Source: Hyphomicrobiales bacterium
GTDB taxonomy: Bacteria; Pseudomonadota; Alphaproteobacteria; Rhizobiales; Phreatobacteraceae
DNA length: 64,000 bases
NCBI GenBank assembly: GCA_017304475.1
Contig: JAFKKV010000012.1
Span: 310,001-374,000, forward strand
Direction of reading: 5' to 3'
This document shows positions 25,125 to 35,856 of the stretch, piece after piece (position 1 is the first letter of the stretch; each line of letters starts with the position of its first letter). A program made the translations under genes and the position numbers. The notes beneath the pieces are model-generated. The model saw only the letters and a list, made by a program, of their open reading frames with translations. It searched no databases and was not told the origin of the DNA.

Positions 25125-26567
25125 TCACGACGCGGCACCCTTGGCGGCACGCCCCGCCACCGGCGCCGGGCCAGGCTGCCGGCGCTCCGGCGCGGCGATG
25201 TCTTCCAGCGCCTGCTGCCTCGTCTCGATGCCGTAGAGCGCGATCATCACGGCCTGGAAAAGCAGGAGCCCGATGAGGATCGCCAGAACGCCCGGCAGCC
25301 CACCCCAGGCGAAGACCGCGATCACCACGAACTGGACGACCGCGGTGACCAGGCGGCCGGCGGTCGCGCAGACGGCGGTGCCGCGCAGGCGGTATTTCGT
25401 CGGGAACAGTTCCGGCACGTGCATGGCGAAGCCGGCGGTGAGCATGACGTAGATCGCGGTGACCAGGCCGAAGCCGACGGCCAGCAGGGCCGGGCCGTCG
25501 CCGACCAGGGGATAGGCGATGCCGAAGCCGATCGCGGCGAGCGAGGAGCCGACGATGGTCGGTTTGCGTCCGGCGGAATCGGCCAGCAGCCAGCCGATAA
25601 ACGCTCCCGCCGGGCCGCCGAGCGCCATCAAGGTGGTGTATTGCAGCGAGGCGACGACGCTGTAGCCCGATTTGACGAAGAAGGTCGGCAGCCAGTTGAT
25701 GAAGCCGTAGAGGCTGAAGCCGACCACCACGTGCAGCAGGCTGCCGAGCAAGGTCTGTCGCAGCAGTCCCGGCGAGAACAGATCGAGGATCGATCCGTGT
25801 CCGGCGGAGGACGCGCCCGGGGCGGCCGGGCCGCCGAGGTCAAGCCGCGGCAGGCTCCGCCCCACGGCCGTCTCCGCCTCGATCCGGCCAAGAATGGCCT
25901 CGGCCTCGTCGAGGCGTCCCTGGGCCTCGAGCCAGCGCGGCGATTCCGGCATGGACTTGCGCAGGGCCCAGATGACCATGGCGAGCACGCCGACAATGCC
26001 GAACATATATTGCCAGCCGAAGGCCGGGATGACCCAGAGCCCGACCAGCGACGAGGCGAAAAGCGCGGTGTTGGTGATGATCGCGAGCAGGGCGATCCAT
26101 CGACCCCTGGATCTTGCGGGCACGAATTCGGTGAGCGTCGCGTAGCCGACCACGATCTCGGCGCCGAGCCCGATGCCCATGATGAAACGCAGCGCGATGA
26201 GCACGGACATGTTGGGCGCGAAGGCCGCGGCGAGCGAGGCAAGGCCAAACAATGCGAGATTGGCCTGGTAGGTAAAGCGACGGCCGTAACGATCGCCGAG
26301 CACGCCGGCCGACCAGGCGCCGATGGTCATGCCGACAAAGGTCGCGGAGACGAACAGCGCGTTCAGCTCCAGCGTCGACCAGCCGCTCTTGACCAGTGCC
26401 CCCAGCACCCCGCCGGCGAGATAGATGTCGAAGGCGTCGAGAAACATGCCGGCGCCGATCAGGCCGAGCATCTTCCAGTGGAACCGCGAGATCGGCAGCC
26501 GGTCGAGCCGGGCGCCGCTGGCAACGCTGTTCCCGGTCCGGCTGGCGCCGGTGATGTCCTGGGCCAT
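25125..26567 (-). CDS. MFS transporter, metabolite:H+ symporter type (AAHS/sugar-porter-like)
   Basis: 480 residues, twelve predicted helices with a hydrophilic central loop (about 215-265). N-terminal helix 1 carries GMFLDAFDIYLAGG, an acidic pair typical of aromatic-acid:H+ symporters; GVLGDRYGRR is the MFS loop 2-3 motif and VPARSRGRWIAL and PESPRWLEAQGR are sugar-porter-type motifs. It would import an organic acid or similar substrate. A strong GGAGGAAG lies before ATG 26567. It ends 11 bases from the convergent lysR gene and is divergent from an aminotransferase gene, possibly its metabolic partner. Confidence 0.9.
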   Translation of the reverse strand: MAQDITGASRTGNSVASGARLDRLPISRFHWKMLGLIGAGMFLDAFDIYLAGGVLGALVKSGWSTLELNALFVSATFVGMTIGAWSAGVLGDRYGRRFTYQANLALFGLASLAAAFAPNMSVLIALRFIMGIGLGAEIVVGYATLTEFVPARSRGRWIALLAIITNTALFASSLVGLWVIPAFGWQYMFGIVGVLAMVIWALRKSMPESPRWLEAQGRLDEAEAILGRIEAETAVGRSLPRLDLGGPAAPGASSAGHGSILDLFSPGLLRQTLLGSLLHVVVGFSLYGFINWLPTFFVKSGYSVVASLQYTTLMALGGPAGAFIGWLLADSAGRKPTIVGSSLAAIGFGIAYPLVGDGPALLAVGFGLVTAIYVMLTAGFAMHVPELFPTKYRLRGTAVCATAGRLVTAVVQFVVIAVFAWGGLPGVLAILIGLLLFQAVMIALYGIETRQQALEDIAAPERRQPGPAPVAGRAAKGAAS

Positions 26568-26632
26568 GGGCTTCCTCCGTTCGTTCTTGTCGTGGCGGGA
26601 GGTTCGGTCGCGCGGCATCGCAAGAGCCAATC

Positions 26633-26646
26633 GCATTTTGAAATGC
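26633..26646. promoter_or_regulatory. Palindrome in MFS/aminotransferase divergent region
   Basis: GCATTT-TG-AAATGC, a perfect 6-bp inverted repeat, lies 65 bases upstream of the MFS start and 187 bases upstream of the aminotransferase start. Possible operator; the binding protein is not evident. The rest of 26568-26833 shows no gene. Confidence 0.35.
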
Positions 26647-26833
26647 CGGCATTGACCGGGCGGATTGCGGGGCATGCGAGCGATGATTGCGCCGGCCGCA
26701 GGGCCGCTGCCGCGCCGCGGCCCTTGCAGGCGGTCGCGCCGCGCCGCAAACAGGGACGAGGTTCCGGCAAGAGGACCTCGCCGGCGCGGCAGGCTCGACC
26801 TCATGCGCTGCGCGGCACCAGGGGAGACGACGC

Positions 26834-28063
26834 ATGAGCGACCAGTCCTTCGCGCTGACCAGCATGTTCCGGCCCGGGCTGCCCGAGCCGGCGCCGCGCT
26901 TTGCCGGATTGCCGAAATACAACTTCGTCTACGGCCACAACGATCCCACGCAGGTGCCCGCCGAGGCGCTCGCGGCGGCAGCGGAGCGCGTGCTGCGCGA
27001 CAATGGCCGGCTGCTCGGCATGTACAATCTCGGCCAGGCGCCGCAGGGCCATGACCGGCTCAGGGCCTTCATCGCGGCCAAGCTCGCGCGGCGCAGCGGC
27101 ATCACCTGCACGGTCGACGACGTGCTGGTCACCTCGGGCTCGCTGCAGGCGATGGATCTCGTCAACAACCTGCTGGTGGCGGCGGGCGATACCGTGATCC
27201 TGGAGGAGTTCACCTATGGCGGCGCGATCGGCAAGGTTCAGAAACTCGGCGCCAAGGTGATCGGCGCGCCGCTCGACGATGGCGGCATCCGCATCGACGC
27301 GCTCCGGGCGATCCTTGAGGATCTCGCCCGGCAGGGCGTCAAGCCGAAATATATCTACACCATCCCGACCGTGCAGAACCCGACCGGCAGCATCATGGAT
27401 CTCGGCCGCCGGCACCAGCTCATCGCGCTGTCGCGCGAATTCGGCGTGCCGATCTTCGAGGACGAATGTTATGCCGATCTGGTCTGGGCCGGCGAGCGGC
27501 CGCCGGCGCTTTATGCCCTCGACCCGAGCCGGGTCATCCATGTCGGCTCGTTTTCCAAGTCGCTCGCGCCGGCGCTGCGCGTCGGCTACATCGTCGCCGA
27601 CTGGCAGGTGCTCAGCCGCATCCTGGCGACCAAGACCGATGCCGGTTCGGGCGCGCTGGAGCAAATGGTCGTCGCCGAATATGTCGAGGCCAATTTCGAC
27701 AGCCATGTCGCCGAGCTGACCGGTGCGCTGCGCCTCAAGCTCGATACGCTGATCGATGCGCTCGGCCAGGAATTCGGCACCTCCGCCGAGCTCTTCGTGC
27801 CGCAGGGCGGCATCTTCCTCTGGCTCAAGCTGCCCGACCATGTCGATGTCCGCAGCTTCGCGCAAAAGGCGCTGGACGGGGGGCTCGCCTTCAATCCAGG
27901 ACCGGACTGGGCCTGCGACGGCGAGGCGGCCAAGAGCCATATGCGGCTCTGCTTCGCCCTGCCGACGGTCGAGACCATAAGGGAAGGCGTCGCCGCGCTC
28001 GCGCGGGTCTGTTTCGAACAGACGGGCGTGCCCGAGCGCGGCGTCAACCAGCGCCGAGGCTGA
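26834..28063 (+). CDS. PLP-dependent aminotransferase, class I/II (LysN/MocR-like domain)
   Basis: 409 residues, fold type I. PLP lysine Lys242 in GSFSKSLAPALRVGY, the YTIPTVQNPTGSIMD block, and FEDECYADLVW place it with 2-aminoadipate/valine-pyruvate type aminotransferases that resemble the catalytic half of MocR regulators; no N-terminal helix-turn-helix is present, so it is an enzyme. The amino donor cannot be read. GGGGAGACG precedes ATG 26834. It is divergent from the MFS gene, so it may deaminate the compound that this transporter brings in. Confidence 0.91.
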   Translation: MSDQSFALTSMFRPGLPEPAPRFAGLPKYNFVYGHNDPTQVPAEALAAAAERVLRDNGRLLGMYNLGQAPQGHDRLRAFIAAKLARRSGITCTVDDVLVTSGSLQAMDLVNNLLVAAGDTVILEEFTYGGAIGKVQKLGAKVIGAPLDDGGIRIDALRAILEDLARQGVKPKYIYTIPTVQNPTGSIMDLGRRHQLIALSREFGVPIFEDECYADLVWAGERPPALYALDPSRVIHVGSFSKSLAPALRVGYIVADWQVLSRILATKTDAGSGALEQMVVAEYVEANFDSHVAELTGALRLKLDTLIDALGQEFGTSAELFVPQGGIFLWLKLPDHVDVRSFAQKALDGGLAFNPGPDWACDGEAAKSHMRLCFALPTVETIREGVAALARVCFEQTGVPERGVNQRRG

Positions 28064-28087
28064 CCGGCAGCGCGGTGCCCCGCGCGC

Positions 28088-29986
<1,899 letters not shown>

Positions 29987-30140
29987 TGTCGATGGTTTGA
30001 AAGTCGGATTGGTTCTGTCGCCGCTGTTGCGGTGATCTTAGGGATCGATCAATTTTCCTTCAAGTCATTGAAAAATATATGGAATTATAATCATTAAAAA
30101 CTACTGGGGCGCGTTCGGGCGGGACATGTTCGCGCGGTGC
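29987..30140 (-). promoter_or_regulatory. A+T-rich intergenic stretch, probable promoter of the fused ABC ATPase gene
   Basis: The stretch 30050-30115 is much richer in A+T than its surroundings and carries TATAAT on the minus strand (30089-30084), about 100 bases before the ATPase start. No clear -35 is at the right distance. The rest of the interval shows no gene. Confidence 0.35.
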
Positions 30141-30160
30141 GCCGGGCCGGAAAGCCCGGC
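30141..30160 (-). terminator. Hairpin behind the amidase gene
   Basis: GCCGGGC (30141-30147), loop CGGAAA, GCCCGGC (30154-30160), a perfect 7-bp GC stem 42 bases after the amidase stop. No T-run; could reduce read-through into the ABC ATPase gene. Confidence 0.45.
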
Positions 30161-30201
30161 CCGGCCGCATGATCGTGGCGGCGACTTGCTGCTCTTGCGG
30201 T

Positions 30202-31665
30202 TCAGCGGAACAGGTCGGGCAGCCGGCCGAGCCAGGGACAGGCGGCCTCATAGGCGGCGGCCGCCTGCAGGACCTGAAGGTCGCCGCGCGGCGGGCCGAT
30301 GATCTGCAGGCCGACCGGCAGGCCTTCGGCACTGAAACCGGCCGGCACGCTGATGGCCGGGCAGCCCGCCATGGTGGCACCGGCGACCACTTCCATCCAG
30401 CGATGGTAGCTGTCCATCGGCCGGCCATCGATCTCCTTCGGCCAATGCTGGTCGGCCGGGAAGGGGAAGACCTGGGCCGAGGGAATGAGCAGGAAATCGT
30501 GCCGTTCGAACAGGGTTGTGAAGGCACGGTACCAGGCGCCGCGGCTGACACCCGCCTCGTAGACGTCGAGGCCGGTCAGCCGATGGCTCATCTCGATTTC
30601 CCAGATGGCCTCGGGCTTGAACAGGGCACGCCGCGCCGGATCGCGATAGAAGGCGTCGTGCCGGCCACCAATGGCCTGCTGGCGCAGCGTAATGAAAGCC
30701 TGCCAGAGCTTCTCCGGGTCGAAATTCACCGTCGCCGGCTCGACCCGGGCACCGATCCCGGTCAGCAGCGCCAAGGCGCCGGAGCAGAGCTCCAGGACGC
30801 CGGGCTCGAAGGGCAGGTGGCCGCCGAGATCGCCGAGCCAGCCGAAGCGCAGGCCCTTGGGGTCGATGGCCAATTGGTCCTCGTAGCGAAAACCGGGATC
30901 GTCGAGCGAAAGCGGGGCGCGCACGTCGTAGCCGGCCTGGATCGAGAGCAGCATGGCGACATCGGTGATCGAACGGCCCATCGGGCCTTCGACGGCCATT
31001 TGCCCGTAGAAGGGATCGAGGGTGTCGGCCGGCACCCGACCCTGCGACGGGCGGAAGCCGAAGACATTGTTGAAGGCGGCGGGATTGCGCAGCGAGCCGC
31101 CCATGTCGCCGCCATCGGCGACCGGCAGCATGCGCATGGCGAGCGCCACCGCCGCGCCGCCGCTGGAACCGCCGCCGACACGCCCGGGGTCATAGGCGTT
31201 GGTGGTCAGGCCGAAGATCGGGTTGTAGCTGTTCGAGCCATAGCCGAATTCCGGAACATTGGTCTTGCCGATGATGATGGCGCCGGCGGCACGCATGCGT
31301 TCGACGAAGATCGCGTCGGCTTCCGGGATGAAGTCGGCATGAAGAGGCGAGCCGAAAGTTGTGAGCAGGCCGCGGGTCATGGCCAGGTCTTTGATCGCCT
31401 GGGGCACGCCATGCAGCGGGCCGACCGGCGCGCCACGCGCGATGGCGGCGTCGGCCTCGGCCGCCTCGGCCATCAGTTCGCCGCGCGGGCGCAGCGATAT
31501 GATGGCGTTGCAGTGCGGATTGACCCGCTCGATATGGTCGAGATAGGCGGCCATCGTCTCGCTCGCGGAGATCTGCCGCTGGCGGATCATCCGCGCGAGC
31601 GGCACGGCATTCAGCGTGCAGATCTCGGGAAGCGCGACCTGGTCCTGGTATTTGGGCTGTGTCAT
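30202..31665 (-). CDS. Amidase (amidase-signature family)
   Basis: 487 residues with the full triad: Lys92 in QAIKD, cis-Ser167 in GGSSGG and Ser191 in GDMGGSLR (24 residues apart). FGYGSNSYNPIFGLTTNAYDPGRV and PSQGRVP are typical surrounding blocks. It hydrolyses an amide bond of an unknown small substrate; it is clearly a paralogue, not a duplicate, of the amidase at 9813-11285. ATG 31665 gives a normal N-terminus although its ribosome site is weak. Together with the peptide-type ABC ATPase downstream it may belong to a peptide or amide uptake-and-cleavage pathway (inference). Confidence 0.9.
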   Translation of the reverse strand: MTQPKYQDQVALPEICTLNAVPLARMIRQRQISASETMAAYLDHIERVNPHCNAIISLRPRGELMAEAAEADAAIARGAPVGPLHGVPQAIKDLAMTRGLLTTFGSPLHADFIPEADAIFVERMRAAGAIIIGKTNVPEFGYGSNSYNPIFGLTTNAYDPGRVGGGSSGGAAVALAMRMLPVADGGDMGGSLRNPAAFNNVFGFRPSQGRVPADTLDPFYGQMAVEGPMGRSITDVAMLLSIQAGYDVRAPLSLDDPGFRYEDQLAIDPKGLRFGWLGDLGGHLPFEPGVLELCSGALALLTGIGARVEPATVNFDPEKLWQAFITLRQQAIGGRHDAFYRDPARRALFKPEAIWEIEMSHRLTGLDVYEAGVSRGAWYRAFTTLFERHDFLLIPSAQVFPFPADQHWPKEIDGRPMDSYHRWMEVVAGATMAGCPAISVPAGFSAEGLPVGLQIIGPPRGDLQVLQAAAAYEAACPWLGRLPDLFR

Positions 31666-31830
31666 CGGCTTGGCAACATGTTTGTTCGAAGGGGGCGAAT
31701 GGTGGCACCTCTGACCGCGATGCGCCACCGTTCGCGCGTCCCGATGGGAGACGGGCTCGCCGCGCGGCGATCGGGCCGCGCTGCTAGTATCGTTGCATTG
31801 TGATTGTGACCGGTTGATTCTGGTGCAAAC

Positions 31831-31986
31831 AATTCGTGGATGCCCGGGACAAGCCCGGGCAAGACGATGTGTCGATCTCGCTGTGTGCAGGGCTACGGCG
31901 CGGGTTCTGCGCTCGGTCGATCCAGCACCTGTCGCTCCAAGGACAATTCTCGTCTTGCCCGGGCTTGTCCCGGGCATCCACGAATT
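31831..31986. repeat. 37-bp inverted repeat pair of the dispersed CCCGGG palindrome family
   Basis: Arms 31831-31867 and 31950-31986 are perfect reverse complements over 37 bp, with 82 bases between them. Each arm is itself a hairpin (TGCCCGGG, loop ACAAG, CCCGGGCA in the first). The whole can fold as one long cruciform or as two short hairpins. It fills the gap between divergent/convergent neighbours (amidase start side and the end of the PLP enzyme gene). Same family as 7324-7346 and 45366-45452. The 82-base centre contains no gene. Confidence 0.8.
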
Positions 31987-32032
31987 TATCCACTCGCGGA
32001 AATCAAGCCATCATCATCACCGTGCAGCAACA

Positions 32033-33172
32033 CTATCGCGAGCGCCCGCGTCCGGTGACCGGCCAGATGTCGACCAGCGTGTCGCCCCGAACCACGTGGT
32101 AGGATTCGTAGAGATTGACGGTCGGATCGCAATGCGGTGCGGTCAGGCTGACCACCTCGCCGAGCCGGGGGGCGAGCGCGCCTTCGGGCACGATGACCGC
32201 GCCATGCTCGTCGCCGGTGAAGCGGAAGGTCGAGCCGGCCGGCGCCCCCGCGACGATCGACGGCGCGCCGGCCTCGGTGGCGAAAGCCTTCAGGCCGGCA
32301 TCAATCGTGGCGAGCCCGGCGGTATTGGCGCTGACCACGCGGGCCTCGACCAGCAGCGCGGTTTCGAAGGGTGCCGATCCGTCCTGGCGCAGGCCGCAGA
32401 CGGCATATTGATCGTCCATGAAAATGTAGGACCCGACCTGCAATTCGGTGAACACGCCGAGATTTGCGTCGATTTCGTGGGTGCCCGTGCCGCCGCCGGT
32501 AATGATCGCCGGTTTCAATCCGGCCTCGGCGAGGCTGGCGACGATGCCCCTGAGATAGGTGGTGCGCTCCTCGATGGCGCCGCGCCGCTCGGCGTAACTC
32601 TCGATATGCTGCTGCCGGCCGCAATAGAACTGGACGCCGGCGAAGCGCAGATTGCCGTGGGCGGCGATGCGCCGGGCAAGCGCCACCGCTGCCTCCGGCG
32701 AGGCGGTGCCGGTGCGATGCGAGCCGGGATCGATGTCGACCAGCAGCGACAGCGGCTTGCCGGCGCCGGTCGCCTCGGCGAGGGCGTCGACATTATCAGG
32801 GTTGTCGACGACCAGCATGAGATTGTCCATGCGCCGGTTCAGCGCGGCGAGGCGCTGGATCGCCAGAGACCCGACAACCGGCGAAGTGATCAGCAGGCCC
32901 GACAGGCCGGCTTCGGCCAGCGCCTCGGCTTCCCCGAGCTTGGCGCAGCAGAGGCCGACGGCGCCGGCGGCCATCTGCAGGCGGCCGATATCAGCGCTCT
33001 TGTGCGTCTTGGAATGCGGGCGAAGCTTGACGTCATGGGCCGCAGCGAAGGCGGCCATGGCCTGGATGTTGCGCTTGAGCGGCTCGAGATCGACGACCAG
33101 GACGGGCGTGTTGAGAATGCCCCGGGAGCCTTGCTGACCGATGATGTGCTGATGTAACTGCCGGTCGTTCAT
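32033..33172 (-). CDS. DSD1/D-threonine aldolase-like PLP enzyme
   Basis: 379 residues, alanine-racemase-type TIM barrel (fold type III) plus a C-terminal beta domain. PLP lysine Lys55 in RPHSKTHK; LLVDIDPGSHRTG, ITGGGTGTHEIDANLGVFTELQVGSYIFMD and the metal-site block APHCDPTVNLYESYHVV are those of D-threonine aldolase and D-serine dehydratase/3-hydroxy-D-aspartate aldolase. It should cleave or dehydrate a D-beta-hydroxy-amino acid. ATG 33172 is chosen for its GGAAG and family fit; ATG 33190 is possible. It is divergent from the SMP-30 gene across 300 bases in which nothing else is evident. Confidence 0.9.
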   Translation of the reverse strand: MNDRQLHQHIIGQQGSRGILNTPVLVVDLEPLKRNIQAMAAFAAAHDVKLRPHSKTHKSADIGRLQMAAGAVGLCCAKLGEAEALAEAGLSGLLITSPVVGSLAIQRLAALNRRMDNLMLVVDNPDNVDALAEATGAGKPLSLLVDIDPGSHRTGTASPEAAVALARRIAAHGNLRFAGVQFYCGRQQHIESYAERRGAIEERTTYLRGIVASLAEAGLKPAIITGGGTGTHEIDANLGVFTELQVGSYIFMDDQYAVCGLRQDGSAPFETALLVEARVVSANTAGLATIDAGLKAFATEAGAPSIVAGAPAGSTFRFTGDEHGAVIVPEGALAPRLGEVVSLTAPHCDPTVNLYESYHVVRGDTLVDIWPVTGRGRSR

Positions 33173-33472
33173 GGCGTCTGCGTCTTCCATCGCTGCTGTT
33201 CGGGCGGGCCGGATGGCAGCGCGGCGGCGAGAACTGGCTGCGCGTGCCGCCCGGCGAATGAATGACCGCAAAGCCGGCACGAGGCAATCGCCACCGGCGG
33301 GGCGGTGCCGTGCAACAATCGGCGGGCCGCATGAGCGGCGGCGCGCTTTCACCGGCGCCTGCAGACCTGCCTTCCCGCAACATCTGATGCGCCTTGCCCG
33401 GCTTTGCTGTTTCATCGCAAGGTGACGCCACGAGCGCCCGCCCCTGATGACCTCTCGCCGTTGGAGAACGCC

Positions 33473-34408
33473 ATGCCGGATGCGCTTCGTGAACTCGCGA
33501 CAGGATTGCTGTTTCCGGAGGGGCCGGTCGCCATGGCCGACGGCTCGGTGCTGCTGGTCGAGATCGGCCGGGGCACGCTGACACGCGTGGCGCCGGACGG
33601 CACGATCTCCTATGTCGCGACGCCCGGCGGCGGGCCCAATGGACTGGCGATCGGCCCGGACGGCTTCTGTTATGTCTGCAACAATGGCGGCTTCAAATGG
33701 ACGCAAGCCGGCGATCCCGGCGGCTACCGGCCGATCGCCCAGGCCGACGACTATAGCGGTGGCCGGATCGAGCGGGTCGACCTGGCGAGCGGGGCCGTCG
33801 AGGTGCTCTATACCGGCACCGACAGGGGGCCGCTGAAGGGGCCGAACGACATCGTCTTCGACCATGAAGGCGGTTTCTATTTCACCGATCTTGGCAAGGT
33901 CCGGGCGCGCGAGCAGGATCGCGGCGCGGTCTATTACGCGCGGGCCGACGGCAGCGCGATCCGCGAGATCGTGTTCCCGATCCTGACGCCAAACGGCATC
34001 GGCCTGTCGCCCGACGGCCGGACGCTCTACGTCGCGGAGACCCAGACCGCCCGGCTCTGGGCTTTCGACATCACGGGCCCCGGCGAGATCGCCAAGCAGC
34101 CGTTTCCCTCGCCTCATGGCGGGCGCCTGGTGGCGGGCCTCGGCGGCTACAAAATGTTCGACTCGCTCGCCGTCGACGCCGCCGGCAATATCTGCGTCGC
34201 CACCCTGGTCGAGGGCGGCATCACCATCATCTCGCCGGACGGCAAGCAGATCGAGCATGTCGCGATGCCGGACCGCTGGACCACCAATATCTGCTTCGGC
34301 GGGACGGATCTCAGGACCGCCTTCGTCACGCTATCCTCGTCCGGCCGTCTCGTCGCGCTGCCCTGGCAGAAGCCGGGCTTGCCGCTGAACTATCTCAACC
34401 GGCCCTGA
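33473..34408 (+). CDS. SMP-30/gluconolactonase-like beta-propeller protein
   Basis: 311 residues, six-bladed propeller of the SGL family. The N-terminal FPEGPVAMADGSVLLVEI (metal-site Glu), GGGPNGLAIGPDGFCYVCNNGG, GPLKGPNDIVFDHEGGFYFTD (Asn/Asp metal ligands), LTPNGIGLSPDGRTLYVAET (catalytic Asp region) and MFDSLAVDAAGNICVATL are the conserved blades. It probably hydrolyses a sugar lactone to the aldonate. GGAG precedes ATG 33473. The SDR gene 57 bases downstream could supply or use the same sugar-derived intermediate. Confidence 0.9.
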   Translation: MPDALRELATGLLFPEGPVAMADGSVLLVEIGRGTLTRVAPDGTISYVATPGGGPNGLAIGPDGFCYVCNNGGFKWTQAGDPGGYRPIAQADDYSGGRIERVDLASGAVEVLYTGTDRGPLKGPNDIVFDHEGGFYFTDLGKVRAREQDRGAVYYARADGSAIREIVFPILTPNGIGLSPDGRTLYVAETQTARLWAFDITGPGEIAKQPFPSPHGGRLVAGLGGYKMFDSLAVDAAGNICVATLVEGGITIISPDGKQIEHVAMPDRWTTNICFGGTDLRTAFVTLSSSGRLVALPWQKPGLPLNYLNRP

Positions 34409-34465
34409 CCGCGGCGTCGTCGGGGCAAGGACGGCCAGGAAAAGCTCTTCGGGACATTATCGACC

Positions 34466-35209
34466 ATGACAAATCGGGGCATCGAAACAAGCGGGCCGGC
34501 AGCGCTGGTCACCGGCGGCAGCCAGGGCATCGGCGCGGCGATCGTCGCGCGGCTGGCGCAGCGCGGGATTCCCGTGATCAATCTCGACCGGGTGCCCGCC
34601 GCATCGCCGTCACCGGCGCGCTGGGTCGAGGTGGATCTGACCGATGCCGCGGCGACCGGCGCCGCCCTGGCCGAGATCGTCAGCCGGCACGACATCCTCT
34701 GGCTGGTCAACAATGCCGGCATCGCCGCGCCGGCCTCGCTCGAGGAGACCACGCTCGATGATTTCGAGCGGGTGGTGGCGATCAACCTGCGCAGCAATAT
34801 CCTGTGCGCCCAGGCCGTGCTTCCCGCGATGAAACAGGCGGGCCGTGGCCGCATCGTCAGCATCAGCAGCCGGGCGGCGCTTGGCAAGGAATTGCGCACC
34901 GCCTATGCGGCGACGAAGGCCGGGGTGATCGGCCTGACCCGCACCTGGGCGCTGGAGCTCGCGCCGTTCGGCATCACGGTCAACGCCATCGGCCCCGGGC
35001 CGATCGAGACGGAGCTGTTCCGCACCGCCAATCCGCATAACAGCCCGCGGACCCGGGCGATCATCGAGGGCGTGCCGGTGCGCCGGCTCGGGCAGCCCGA
35101 AGACATTGCCCATGCCGCGGATTTCTTCCTGTCGGATGGGGCATCCTTCGTCACCGGTCAGGTGCTCTATGTCTGCGGCGGCATGACCGTCGGAGTCGCA
35201 CCGATCTGA
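34466..35209 (+). CDS. Short-chain dehydrogenase/reductase (FabG-like)
   Basis: 247 residues, classical SDR: cofactor motif TGGSQGIG (about 17-24), NNAG (about 86-89), catalytic Ser in VSISSRAA, Tyr-x3-Lys in YAATKAG, and the FabG-like PGPIET and GASFVTGQVLYVCGGMTVG at the end. It is an NAD(P)-dependent alcohol/ketone oxidoreductase with unknown substrate. Position behind the lactonase-like gene suggests sugar or aldonate oxidation. Confidence 0.92.
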   Translation: MTNRGIETSGPAALVTGGSQGIGAAIVARLAQRGIPVINLDRVPAASPSPARWVEVDLTDAAATGAALAEIVSRHDILWLVNNAGIAAPASLEETTLDDFERVVAINLRSNILCAQAVLPAMKQAGRGRIVSISSRAALGKELRTAYAATKAGVIGLTRTWALELAPFGITVNAIGPGPIETELFRTANPHNSPRTRAIIEGVPVRRLGQPEDIAHAADFFLSDGASFVTGQVLYVCGGMTVGVAPI

Positions 35210-35254
35210 TGCGGTTACGCAAAGGTCATCGCGTCTGAGCCGCGCGGCGCGCGT

Positions 35255-35284
35255 CATGGCCGGATCGGCGCCGCGCCGGCCATG
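35255..35284. terminator. Bidirectional hairpin between SDR and mucR genes
   Basis: CATGGCCGG (35255-35263) pairs perfectly with CCGGCCATG (35276-35284) across 12 bases, in the 152-base gap between two convergent genes. No T-run on either strand. Confidence 0.45.
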
Positions 35285-35361
35285 GGCTGGCGTGGTCGCG
35301 CGCGATCTCCGGGCGGCAAGCGACGGCGCAGGGCCGGCGCTCGCTGCCCGAGACGGGATCG

Positions 35362-35856
35362 TCAGGCCTTGGCCTTCCGGCCCTTGGCCGCGGGCTTGGC
35401 GGCGGCGGCTGCCTTGGGCGCCTTCACCGGGGCGCTGACCGCCTTGCGGCGCTGCTGGCCGAGGCCCGAAGACTTGGCGAGTGCCGAGCGCGCGGCCGCG
35501 TAGTTCGGCGCGACCATCGGGTAGTCCGACGGCAGGCCCCATTTCGCCCGGTACTGGTCGGGGCTCAGGCCATAGGCGGTGCGCAGGTGGCGCTTCAGCG
35601 ACTTGAACTTCTTGCCGTCTTCCAAGCAAATGATGAAGTCCGGCGTCACCGACTTCTTGACCGACACTGCCGGCACCAGCGCCGCCGGCGCGGGCGCCTG
35701 GGCGGGCGAAGCGAGCGCCCGCAACGCCGCGTCGACACTGCCGATCAGGGCGGGGAGAGCCTCGATGGCGATCTTGTTGTTGCTCACATAGGCCGAGACG
35801 ATATCCGCCGTCAGCTCGATGCTCTCGTCGGCGCTGATCTGTGTCTGGTCGCTCAT
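35362..35856 (-). CDS. mucR: MucR/Ros family transcriptional regulator
   Basis: 164 residues. An N-terminal helical region precedes the Ros/MucR zinc-finger domain (about 72-125): ICLEDGKKFKSLKRHLRTAYGLSPDQYRAKWGLPSDYPMVAPNYAAARS. The usual Cys-x2-Cys/Asp...His-x3-His site reads Cys77, Asp80, His90 and Ala94, so the last zinc ligand is missing. The C-terminus is an Ala/Lys-rich tail. MucR proteins are global regulators in Hyphomicrobiales that bind A+T-rich DNA and control exopolysaccharide and surface genes. ATG 35856 has GGGAA at a good distance; ATG 35880 has none. It lies at the edge of the surface-glycan/RTX locus. Confidence 0.9.
   Translation of the reverse strand: MSDQTQISADESIELTADIVSAYVSNNKIAIEALPALIGSVDAALRALASPAQAPAPAALVPAVSVKKSVTPDFIICLEDGKKFKSLKRHLRTAYGLSPDQYRAKWGLPSDYPMVAPNYAAARSALAKSSGLGQQRRKAVSAPVKAPKAAAAAKPAAKGRKAKA

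Noticed and set aside
25110..26837. 575-codon open frame antisense to the second MFS gene
   Set aside because: Antisense shadow of a transporter gene, Asp/Glu/Gly-rich without domains.
31831..31986. Insertion sequence with terminal inverted repeats
   Set aside because: The centre is only 82 bases with no transposase and no target duplication; better explained as paired REP-like palindromes.
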